Origin: Streptomyces hygroscopicus
GTDB taxonomy: Bacteria > Actinomycetota > Actinomycetes > Streptomycetales > Streptomycetaceae
Length of the DNA stretch: 45,405 nucleotides
Direction of reading: 5' to 3'
Assembly: GCF_026168105.1 (NCBI RefSeq)
Contig: NZ_LBMW01000057.1
Span: 1 to 45,405 of the forward strand
Of the stretch, positions 38,620-45,405 are shown piece after piece (within the stretch, counting starts at the first letter, position 1; every line of letters begins with the position of its first letter). The notes beneath the pieces are model-generated. The model was not told the DNA's origin and searched no databases. It was given only the letters and a program-made list of their open reading frames with translations. The translations under genes and the position numbers were made by a program.

Positions 38620-38655
38620 AATCCCCGGGCTCGCAGCTTATGGCCTGGGGATTTC
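38620..38655 (+). terminator. Displaced chromosomal terminator of tRNA-Thr
   Basis: AATCCCCGGGC (38620-38630) pairs with GCCTGGGGATT (38643-38653), one G-T pair, then T-rich. It starts 3 bp after attR, as expected for the original tRNA terminator before insertion. Confidence 0.8.
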
Positions 38656-38752
38656 TGCTCTTCGGGATCTGGGAGAGCTGGAGCTGTGCGGGCTCTGGGA
38701 GCGACGGTGGCGCCGGGTGCGTGGTGCGTGGCCGGCGCCGACGAAGGGTTGC

Positions 38753-39586
38753 TCAGCGCGCTGACGCCATGCGCTGCCGAACGGCCTCGTAGGTGAACAG
38801 GGCGGCCGATACCGCGACGTTGAGCGAGTCCACCTGACCGAACATCGGGATCTTCGCCTTGGTGTGGCTGCCGGCGAGCCACTGGTCCGAGAGGCCGTAC
38901 TTCTCGCTGCCGACGAGGATCGCCGTGGGACCGGACATGTCGACGTCCGCCATCAGGACGTCCGTGTCGGGGGTCGCGGCGACGATGTTCACCGAATGCT
39001 CGGCCAGCCAGCGCATGACCTCCCGGGAGTCGGCCGAGGCGATCGGGACGGCGAACACCGTGCCCTTGCTGGCCCGGATCACATTGGGATTGCCCCAGTC
39101 GGTCACGGGGTTGGCCGAGATGACCGCGGTCACTCCGGCCGCGTCCGCCGTGCGGAGCATCGATCCCAGGTTGCCGGGCTTCTCGACGCTCTCGCAGACG
39201 AGGAAGAGGGCCCGGTCGTCGATCTCGATGCGGGAGAGTTCGGTCTGGATGTCCGGCACGACGGCGAGCCAGCCGTCGGGGCCCTCTCGGTACGCGGCCT
39301 TGTCGAAGGCCTGCCGACTGAGACTGAAGAGGGCGGCGCCGCGTTCGGCGGCACGGGCCACGACGTTCCTCGGGTCCGAGTCGCCGGTCAGCGCGGGGCA
39401 GAAATACAGCTCGCGGGGACGAACACCGGCCCGCAGGGCGAGATCCAGTTCCTCATAACCCTCCACGAGGGTCACTCCGGAATTCTGCCGGTTCCGCCGG
39501 CGGCGGAGGGCGGCGAGTTCCTTTACATGAGGGTTGCTCGGGCTGGAGATTTCCTTGGGCGAACCAACCCGTGGGATGGACGGCAT
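38753..39586 (-). CDS. TrmH/SpoU-family RNA 2'-O-methyltransferase
   Basis: A 277-aa SPOUT enzyme. N-terminal substrate-binding domain (NPHVKELAALRRRRNRQNSGVTLVEGYEELDLAL). SPOUT motif 1 is VIRASKGTVFAVPI, preceded by ESVEKPGNLGSMLRTADAAG. Motif 2 is ILVGSEKYGLS and motif 3 is IPMFGQVDSLNVAVSAALFTYEAVRQR, which together form the knotted SAM pocket. It methylates ribose 2'-OH in rRNA or tRNA; the exact nucleotide cannot be read from sequence. Related to the AviRb/TsnR resistance methylases, but no neighbouring antibiotic genes support a resistance role. ATG 39586 chosen (MPSIPRVGSPKEISSPSNP). Confidence 0.93.
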   Translation of the reverse strand: MPSIPRVGSPKEISSPSNPHVKELAALRRRRNRQNSGVTLVEGYEELDLALRAGVRPRELYFCPALTGDSDPRNVVARAAERGAALFSLSRQAFDKAAYREGPDGWLAVVPDIQTELSRIEIDDRALFLVCESVEKPGNLGSMLRTADAAGVTAVISANPVTDWGNPNVIRASKGTVFAVPIASADSREVMRWLAEHSVNIVAATPDTDVLMADVDMSGPTAILVGSEKYGLSDQWLAGSHTKAKIPMFGQVDSLNVAVSAALFTYEAVRQRMASAR

Positions 39587-40209
39587 CGGCGGTGGGAATC
39601 ACGGTGCCTTCCGGCTCCGATCCTCCGCCCCCTTTCTCTTGTGCACTGCGCGCGGTCGTGGTCAGAGTACCCGACCCCGGTCGGGCCGCCTCCCTGCGCC
39701 CGTCAACCGGGGTCCTGCCCGGACCGGTTGGCCGTTGCGCACGGTTCTACGGCCGGACGCGCGGCCGAGCGTGAATTCTTCGGACGCCGCCGCGGTCCGT
39801 CCGCGGGCGATCTTGAAGTGAGAGAGTCCGCGTGGATGCCGTATTCGAGGTGGAATTAACGAGGCCCATTTCGGACGAGCGGGAAGAGCGGGATAAGTGG
39901 GGTGAGTGGCAGGAGGAGGGAATGCAGGGGTTCACGGAAGGCGTGGCCGAATGGTGAGAGCGTTCCGGGAACGGAAAACGAGTCCGGCGGGCACACGGAG
40001 GCGCGCTCCTGTGGGCTGGGTTGGGAGCGTGTGGTTGGTTGCGTGCAGTTGGTAGGTGCGTGGTGGCTTGGCCGGTGAGGGCGACGCTCAGCCCGTTCGC
40101 TCGCTACGAAAAATTATCGGGGGCACGGAGAACCCGCGGATACAAAGCGTCCTCTTAGTGAACGGCTAGCATCGCGTGGACAGTTCGTCGGCCGGATGGG
40201 GTTGGTTTC
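39587..40209. other. 623-bp intergenic region between methyltransferase and glycosyltransferase
   Basis: Divergent promoters must lie here. The segment around 39780-39960 is less GC-rich and holds the 41-aa frame described separately. Near 40105-40175 there are AT-rich strings (GAAAAATTATC, GGATACAAAG, GCTAGCAT) that may be promoter elements for the glycosyltransferase. Nothing else is evident. Confidence 0.4.
39832..39957 (+). CDS. Possible 41-aa acidic peptide with a TTA (bldA) codon
   Basis: GTG 39832 to TGA 39955-39957, encoding VDAVFEVELTRPISDEREER... ending GFTEGVAEW. GAGAG lies 5-7 nt upstream and an in-frame TGA at 39814 excludes a longer form. The peptide is charged and helical with four Trp. 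Codon 9 is TTA, the rare leucine codon read by the bldA tRNA in Streptomyces. It has no known domain and may be chance. Confidence 0.35.
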   Translation: MDAVFEVELTRPISDEREERDKWGEWQEEGMQGFTEGVAEW

Positions 40210-41121
40210 GTGTCGCAGGCGCAGCAGGAGCCGGGGCCCCGTATCGCCGTCGCCGTGGTGACGATGGGCACCCGCCCCGCCGAGGTCGACGCCCTGCTCA
40301 TGTCCGTGGCCAAGCAGGACCTCGCCCCGTCGCGCATCGTCGTCGTGGGCAACGGCTGTCCCCTGCCCGAATTCGCCGAGCGGCTCGACCTCCCCGGGGA
40401 GGTCACCTGCATCGAGGTCGACGAGAACCTCGGCTGCCCGGGCGGCCGCAATGTGGCCCTCGCCAGGCTGCGGGAGTACGGCGACGTCGACGTGGTCATC
40501 GAACTCGACGACGACGGGCTGCTCGTCGACGCGGATGTGTTCCGGCGCGTACGGGATCTGTACGCCGCCGACCCCCGGCTCGGCATCGTCGGGTTCCGTA
40601 TCGCCGACGAGCACGGTGAGACCCAGCGGCGGCACGTGCCGCGGGCCGGGTCCGCCGACCCGATGCGCGGCGGGCCCGTGACCGGCTTCCTCGGCGGCGG
40701 GCACGCACTCTCGATGGCGATGCTCGCCGAGACCGGCGACTGGCCCGCGGAGTTCTTCTTCGCGCACGAGGAGACGGATCTCGCATGGCGGGCGGCCGAC
40801 GCCGGCTGGACCATCCTGTATGCGCCCGAGTTGCTGCTCCAGCACCCGAAGACCTCGCCCGCCCGGCATGCCGTCTACTACCGGGTCACCGCGCGCAACC
40901 GTGTCTGGCTCGTGCGGCGTCGGCTGCCGCTTGCGCTCATCCCCGTCCACCTTGGCGTGTGGATCGCCGTCACCCTCCTTCGGGCGCGGTCGGTCGGCGG
41001 GCTGAAGGCCTGGTTCGGCGGCTTCGTGGAGGGGCTGCGCGCCTCGGGCGGCGAGCGGCGGCCCATGCGGTGGCGCACTGTGTGGCGACTCACGAAGCTC
41101 GGCCGGCCACCGGTCATCTAG
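40210..41121 (+). CDS. Family 2 glycosyltransferase
   Basis: A 303-aa GT-A fold enzyme. Nucleotide-binding start IAVAVVTMGTRPAEVDALL, ENLGCPGGRNVALAR, the metal-binding VVIELDDDGLLVDADVF (DxD near residue 99), acceptor-side GFLGGGHALSMAML, and the catalytic-base motif FFFAHEETDLAWRAADAGW. A C-terminal hydrophobic stretch (LALIPVHLGVWIAVTLLRA) may attach it to the membrane. It transfers a sugar from an NDP donor to an unknown acceptor, probably in cell-envelope or exopolysaccharide synthesis. GTG 40210 is used; there is no strong Shine-Dalgarno. It stands alone, followed by a hairpin. Confidence 0.92.
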   Translation: MSQAQQEPGPRIAVAVVTMGTRPAEVDALLMSVAKQDLAPSRIVVVGNGCPLPEFAERLDLPGEVTCIEVDENLGCPGGRNVALARLREYGDVDVVIELDDDGLLVDADVFRRVRDLYAADPRLGIVGFRIADEHGETQRRHVPRAGSADPMRGGPVTGFLGGGHALSMAMLAETGDWPAEFFFAHEETDLAWRAADAGWTILYAPELLLQHPKTSPARHAVYYRVTARNRVWLVRRRLPLALIPVHLGVWIAVTLLRARSVGGLKAWFGGFVEGLRASGGERRPMRWRTVWRLTKLGRPPVI

Positions 41122-41521
41122 GCCGTGGGCAAGGGGCCGGTGAGGGATGTCCACGGCCGTCCCCCCAGCCGACAAGCCCCGCCGAAACGACGAAGGACCC
41201 GGTCGTTCACCTCCGCCGACCGGGCCCTGCGCTTCCCGGACCCGGCCACGGCGGCGACACTCCCCCGAGCTACGCAATCACGCGCGCACCGTCGGGCCAG
41301 ATCCGATGAAGGGATCACATCAGGCCACGCCAACAGATCGCTAACATGTGGCCAACGGTTATCTTCTGAGCCGTGAGCTGGCCGGTTCCGCAACAGGTGG
41401 GGAACCGGACAGTAGGAAACTCGCCGCCCGTGACGCGAAGTCGACGGCGGAACGCGGCGGTCGTGCCGCGCGGTGACGGGAGGCGCGGCGGTCGGGCCGT
41501 GCGGAAGGGCAGCGGGCGGCT
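41122..41521. other. Intergenic region upstream of the SARP regulator
   Basis: A 400-bp gap with the hairpin at 41198-41224 and a possible -10 TATCTT at 41360-41365 without a clear -35. No gene supported. Confidence 0.4.
41198..41224 (+). terminator. Hairpin terminator after the glycosyltransferase
   Basis: CCCGGTCG (41198-41205) pairs perfectly with CGACCGGG (41217-41224) around an 11-nt loop. 77 bp after the stop, no T tract. Confidence 0.55.
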
Positions 41522-44500
41522 ATGCGGTACGGGCTGCGCTTCGGACTGCTGGGTCCGCCTGTCGTGTACGACGCGGACGGCGAGGTCCGGGCGATCGGCA
41601 GCGGCAAGGTGCGTGTCCTGCTGGCCGCGCTGCTGCTGGAGCCGGGCCGTGTCGTCTCGGTCGACGCGCTCAAGGACGCGCTGTGGGGCGGGGCGCCTCC
41701 GGCCTCCGCGCAGGCGTCCCTGCAGAACCACGTCACCCGGCTGCGCCGCCTCCTCGGCGACGACGGCCCGGAGCGGCTGCGTGCCGTACCGCCTGGTTAT
41801 CTCCTGCGTGTGGACGAGGGCGAGTTGGACGTCCGGGTCTTCGAGGAGCACGTCGTCGCCGCCCGTGCCGCGTACGCGGGCCGCGACTGGGAGGGCACCG
41901 TCCGCGAGGCGTCCGCCGCGCTCGCGCTGTGGCGCGGGACCCCGCTCAGCGGTCTGCCGCCGGAGACCGGGGGACATGCGTTGGTGCAGCGCTTCGAGGA
42001 GGCGCGGCTGCTGGTTCTGGAGTGGTGGTACGACGCCGAGCTGCACCTCGGCGGAACCCGGCTCGGCGGTCTCGCCCCGGAGCTGGCCGCGCTGGTCGCC
42101 GAGCACCCGCTGCGGGAGGGGTTCCACCGGCTGCTGATGCTCGTCCTGCACCGCACCGGCCGCCCGGCCGAGGCGCTGGCGGTCCACCGCGATCTGCGCG
42201 AACGGCTCATCGACGAACTCGGCGTCGAGCCCGGAGCCGCAGTGCGTGAGGCCCATCTCGAGATCCTGAGGGACGATCCGGCCACGCACGACAACCGGCA
42301 GGGGCAGGGGCAGGGCAACAGGCAGGGGCACAGCAACCGGCAGGGGCACAGCAACAGGCAGGGGCACAGCAACCGGCAGGGGAGCGCCGACCGCACATAC
42401 GCCGACGGTGCCCGCACCGGCGCCGCGGAACCGCATGCTGCGTACCCGCACGGCGCGGACCGGCACGGCGCAGGCCCGCACGGCGGGATCCGGAAGGACG
42501 CGCCCCGGGGCGGTAAGCGCAGCGAGAGCGACACGGCCCGTACGGACGGCAGGAGCGGCGCGGACTCCGTCGGCGCGAACCCGGCCCACACGGACCCCAC
42601 CGATACGGACCCCACCGGTACGGACCCCACCGGTACGGACCCCACCGGTACGGACCCCACCGGTACGGACCCCGCTTCGCCAGGCGCCGCTGCCACGGAC
42701 CCCGACGGCGCAGTCCCCGCTTCGGCCGGTGCCGAACAGGAATCCGGGACCCCGCACCCAACCCCCCAGGTGGCGCCCGCCGTACCCCGCCCGGCCCAGC
42801 TCCCGTCGCCGCCCGCCCACTTCACCGGCCGTGACACGGTGCGCGCGGAACTCCTCCGATTCCTGGGCGCCGAACACGACGCACCCGCCGTGGCCGTGCT
42901 CAGCGGCATGGCCGGGGTCGGCAAGAGCGCGCTCGCCCTGCATGTGGCACATGGGCTGCGGGAACGCTTCCCCGACGGTCAGCTCTATGTCAATCTGCAC
43001 GGCGCCACACCCGGCATGACCCCGCTCACCGCCGAGCAGGCGCTCGCCGCGCTGCTGTGCGACCTCGGCGCCGAGCCACGTCGTATCCCCGAACAGCGGG
43101 ACGCGGCGGCCGCGTTGCTCCGGTCGCTGCTCGCCCCCACCCGAACCCTGATGGTGCTGGACGACGCCGCGCACGCCGCCCAGGTGCGTCCGCTGCTGCC
43201 CGGCGGTCCCGGTTGCGCGGTGATCGTGACCAGCCGCTCGCCGCTCGCCGCGCTCGACGGCGCCCACCGGGTTCCGCTCGGGCCCCTCTCCGGTGAGGAC
43301 AGCGCGGCCCTGCTCCGCGCGGTCTCGGGCCGGGACGGGCTCGACGCCGGGCATCCGCTCGTGGAACTGGCCGGCCGGCTGCCGCTCGCCCTGCGTGTCG
43401 TCGCCGCGCGGCTCGCCGCCCGCCGCGCTCTCACCCCTGACATGCTGGCCGGTCAACTCGCCGCCACCGAGGGACGGCTGCACCACCTGGAGTACGACGA
43501 CCTGAGCGTCCGCAGCTCGCTCGCCGTCGCGCACGACGCGCTGCGCGCCTCGGACCGGGAGGCGGACCGGGACGCGGCGCGTGCCCTCGGCCGTATCGGG
43601 GCGCTCGACCTCCCCGGCTATGGGGCGCCACTGCTCGCCCGCCTCCTCGGCACGGACGAACGCCGTGCGGAGGCCGCCCTGGACCGTCTCGTCGACGTCG
43701 CGCTCCTGGAGGAGACCGCGTACGGGCGGTACGCACCGCATGACCTCGTCCGGGACTTCGCCCGCGAGACCGCGGCGGGCGAGGAGCCCGCGGGGGCGGG
43801 GCACGGCGCCGCGGACCTCGCCCTGCGCTGGTACACCGCCGTGGCCGCGCGGGCGTACGAGGCCATCGTCGAGCCGGGAGCCGAGCGCGAGGACCGGCTG
43901 CGAAAGACCCCGTCACAACCCCGTACGCACATCGAGGACGTGGCTGCCGAGCCCGCCTTCGGCTCCGCGCAGGCCGCCGCCGACTGGATCGCCCTCGAAC
44001 TGGAGAACATGGTCGCGCTCGTGGAGCGCCACGCGGACACCTCCGCCCATGTGCCCCTGCTGGTCCGCCTGATTGCCACACATCTGCAACGCCGCGGCCG
44101 AGGTGCCGAGTTGGAGGTGCTGGGCGGCGCCGCCCTGCGCGGGGCGCGCCGGCTGGCGGACGCGCCCGCGGAGGGGTACGCGCTGCTGGATCTGGCCGGA
44201 CTGCACTTCATGAAGGGCCGCGGCAACGACGCGCTCGCCCTGCTCGACGAGGCGCTGGAGATCTGGCGGCGGCTCGGGTACGTCTCCTGCCTGTGCCGTG
44301 GCCTCAACAACCGCGCGTTGCTCCTGGAGGTGCTCGGCCGGTACGAGGAGACGGGTGAGGCGCTGCGGCAATGCCTGGAGTACACGCGCGTGCTGAACGA
44401 CCCGATGCAGGAAGCCATCACCTACAGCAACCTGGGCAACCTGTACGAGCACACCGACCCGCGGGCCGCCATCGGCCACCATCGCAGGAGCCTGGAGATC

Positions 44501-44920
44501 GGCGAGAGGATCGGCCATGTCATCGTCCGCCACTCGGCGCACTGCAACATCGGCTTCGCCCACCTCACGCTCGGCGAACCGGAAGCCGCCGTACCGCACT
44601 TCGAGGAGAGCCTGCGCATCCTCGGCGGCCACGGCCACTGGCAGGGCGAGTCGCAGACCCGGCTGGGGCTGGTGCGGGCCCTGCGCGGGCGGGGGGACGC
44701 CCGGCGGGCCGCGGACGAGTGCGATGAACTGCTGACCCTCGCCGCCCGCCGCGGCGATCGCTACACCGAGGGTCTGGCCCGTCACCAGCGGGGTCTGCTC
44801 CACCGGGCGGAGGGCGACACGGGGGAGGCCAGGCGGCAGTGGACGTCCGCCCTCGCCTCGCTGGACGGAACGGACAGTCCGGTGGCCGGGGAGCTGAGGG
44901 AACTGCTGGCGGAAGGATGA
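41522..44920 (+). CDS. AfsR/SARP-family transcriptional regulator with NB-ARC and TPR domains
   Basis: A 1132-aa protein. N-terminal OmpR-type winged helix (LRFGLLGPPVVYDADGEV...SAQASLQNHVTRLRRLLGDDG) and BTAD helical domain to about 245 (HRTGRPAEALAVHRDLRERLIDELGVEPG). A low-complexity linker (255-430) is built from DNA tandem repeats. NB-ARC: Walker A GMAGVGKSAL (462-471), LMVLDDAAHAAQVRPLLPG, and GRLPLALRVVAARLA. C-terminal TPRs run to the end (YALLDLAGLHFMKGRGNDALALLDEAL). It resembles AfsR-type STAND regulators of secondary metabolism, which bind ATP and DNA direct repeats. No biosynthetic genes are visible nearby. ATG 41522 lacks a strong ribosome binding site. Confidence 0.93.
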   Translation: MRYGLRFGLLGPPVVYDADGEVRAIGSGKVRVLLAALLLEPGRVVSVDALKDALWGGAPPASAQASLQNHVTRLRRLLGDDGPERLRAVPPGYLLRVDEGELDVRVFEEHVVAARAAYAGRDWEGTVREASAALALWRGTPLSGLPPETGGHALVQRFEEARLLVLEWWYDAELHLGGTRLGGLAPELAALVAEHPLREGFHRLLMLVLHRTGRPAEALAVHRDLRERLIDELGVEPGAAVREAHLEILRDDPATHDNRQGQGQGNRQGHSNRQGHSNRQGHSNRQGSADRTYADGARTGAAEPHAAYPHGADRHGAGPHGGIRKDAPRGGKRSESDTARTDGRSGADSVGANPAHTDPTDTDPTGTDPTGTDPTGTDPTGTDPASPGAAATDPDGAVPASAGAEQESGTPHPTPQVAPAVPRPAQLPSPPAHFTGRDTVRAELLRFLGAEHDAPAVAVLSGMAGVGKSALALHVAHGLRERFPDGQLYVNLHGATPGMTPLTAEQALAALLCDLGAEPRRIPEQRDAAAALLRSLLAPTRTLMVLDDAAHAAQVRPLLPGGPGCAVIVTSRSPLAALDGAHRVPLGPLSGEDSAALLRAVSGRDGLDAGHPLVELAGRLPLALRVVAARLAARRALTPDMLAGQLAATEGRLHHLEYDDLSVRSSLAVAHDALRASDREADRDAARALGRIGALDLPGYGAPLLARLLGTDERRAEAALDRLVDVALLEETAYGRYAPHDLVRDFARETAAGEEPAGAGHGAADLALRWYTAVAARAYEAIVEPGAEREDRLRKTPSQPRTHIEDVAAEPAFGSAQAAADWIALELENMVALVERHADTSAHVPLLVRLIATHLQRRGRGAELEVLGGAALRGARRLADAPAEGYALLDLAGLHFMKGRGNDALALLDEALEIWRRLGYVSCLCRGLNNRALLLEVLGRYEETGEALRQCLEYTRVLNDPMQEAITYSNLGNLYEHTDPRAAIGHHRRSLEIGERIGHVIVRHSAHCNIGFAHLTLGEPEAAVPHFEESLRILGGHGHWQGESQTRLGLVRALRGRGDARRAADECDELLTLAARRGDRYTEGLARHQRGLLHRAEGDTGEARRQWTSALASLDGTDSPVAGELRELLAEG
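42311..42384. repeat. In-frame 18-bp tandem repeat in the regulator linker
   Basis: The 18-bp unit CAGCAACCGGCAGGGGCA repeats at 42331, 42349 and 42367, with a 20-bp variant before it. It encodes repeated SNRQGH. Confidence 0.9.
42591..42671. repeat. In-frame 15-bp tandem repeat in the regulator linker
   Basis: CGGACCCCACCGGTA repeats at 42591 (one variant base), 42606, 42621, 42636 and 42651, then a partial copy. It encodes repeated TDPTG. Confidence 0.92.
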
Positions 44921-44941
44921 GCGCCGGTCCCGGACGGCCCC

Positions 44942-44963
44942 GTGCCGCTCCGCGCAGCGGCAC
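44942..44963 (+). terminator. Hairpin after the SARP regulator
   Basis: GTGCCGCT-CCGCGC-AGCGGCAC, a perfect 8-bp stem starting 22 bp after the stop. Confidence 0.55.
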
Positions 44964-44993
44964 CGGAGCGTCCCAGACCGCCCTGACGATTCC

Positions 44994-45405
44994 TTCCGGC
45001 CCGGGGGCTCCTTCCGGCCTGACGGGCTCCCTCGGCTCCGGCGTCTCCTTTCGGCCCGGGGGCTCCTTCCGCCTGACGGGTTCCCTCCGCTCCGCTGGCT
45101 CCCCTCCAGCCCGGCGGCTCCCTCCACCCCGGCGAGCGGCCTCGCTCGCCGTCGGCAGCCTCGCCCTCGCTTGGTCTCGGCGTCCGGCGCCTGCGCCCCG
45201 CGCTTACGGCCTCGCTCGGTGCCTGCGCCTCCTTCCGGTGCGCGCTGCCTCGCTCGGTCTTTGCGCCTCCGCCCAGCGCCTCCGCCCAGCGCCTGCGCCC
45301 AGCGCCTGCGCCTCCGCCCAGTGCCCTCCCCCCGGCCCAGTGCCCTCCCCCCCCGGCCCGACGCCTGCGCCTCCGCCCAGTGCCCTCCCCCCGGCCCAGT
45401 GCCCT
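44994..45405. repeat. Low-complexity C-rich repeat region to the window end
   Basis: A 55-bp unit beginning TTCCGGCCCGGGGGCTCC at 44994 recurs imperfectly at 45049. From about 45240, short units such as GCCTCCGCCCAGCGCC and GGCCCAGTGCCCTCCC recur to the end. No gene is supported in 44921-45405; apparent frames here are repeat artefacts. Confidence 0.75.

Noticed and set aside
40128..40151. SigE-type promoter (AGAAC ... GTC) before the glycosyltransferase
   Set aside because: Spacing is shorter than the consensus and the -10 part is poor.
41118..41393. A 91-codon minus-strand frame between the glycosyltransferase and SARP genes
   Set aside because: It crosses a terminator-like hairpin, lacks a ribosome binding site and shows no domain.
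41315..43804. Long minus-strand frame opposite the SARP regulator
   Set aside because: Apparent VRTGG-type repeats are the complement of the 15-bp coding minisatellite; no independent support.

Overview
The window is high-GC actinobacterial chromosome, almost certainly Streptomyces. The evidence is strong third-position G/C bias, frequent GTG/TTG starts, and a conserved gene order: helicase, bldG, anti-sigma partner, hppA, methyltransferase, topA, tmk fusion, holB, SlpD/E-type protease, tRNA-Thr. This matches the S. coelicolor bldG-topA neighbourhood as I remember it; no database was consulted. No rRNA genes or CRISPR arrays were seen.

Layout. (1) 1-2657: the distal end of a Tad/Flp pilus-like cluster (TadB-like fragment, TadC-like, DUF4244 pilin, two TadE-like pseudopilins), tightly packed and often overlapping. 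(2) 2563-21700: housekeeping and developmental genes. These are an MrfA/YprA-type helicase, the divergent bldG and anti-sigma pair, a K+-independent-type H+-pyrophosphatase, a lipoprotein, a methyltransferase, topA, a membrane-domain/thymidylate-kinase/coiled-coil fusion, DNA polymerase III delta', and a secreted alpha/beta-hydrolase peptidase. (3) 21767-21843: tRNA-Thr(CGT). (4) 21798-38617: a 16.8-kb actinomycete integrative and conjugative element (AICE) inserted at the tRNA 3' end, bounded by 47-bp perfect direct repeats. (5) 38753-45405: chromosome resumes with a TrmH/SpoU rRNA methyltransferase, a GT2 glycosyltransferase and an AfsR-type SARP regulator.

AICE logic. A leftward operon of about 11 kb starts from a control region at 32.9-33.3 kb, facing a short GntR (KorSA-like) repressor gene. 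It encodes small conserved proteins, a DUF2637 membrane protein, a TraB/FtsK hexameric translocase, small membrane/zinc proteins, a lone DpdA/TGT-like enzyme, a prim-pol plus DUF3631 ATPase replication module, excisionase and tyrosine integrase. Two DNA sites share the core CCGCTA. One lies before xis, with a 26-bp perfect inverted repeat of 9-bp iterons. The other is just downstream of traB, with two 16-bp palindromes. They are candidate replication and transfer (clt) loci. At the right end sits cargo of visibly lower GC: an XRE/TPR regulator, a YaaC-family protein, and an overlapping gene pair (DUF4365 nuclease-like plus an unrecognised 413-aa protein). That pair is the best candidate here for an undescribed system, plausibly anti-phage defence; this function is inference.

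Functions are assigned by reading motifs and comparing with remembered families; no searches were run.
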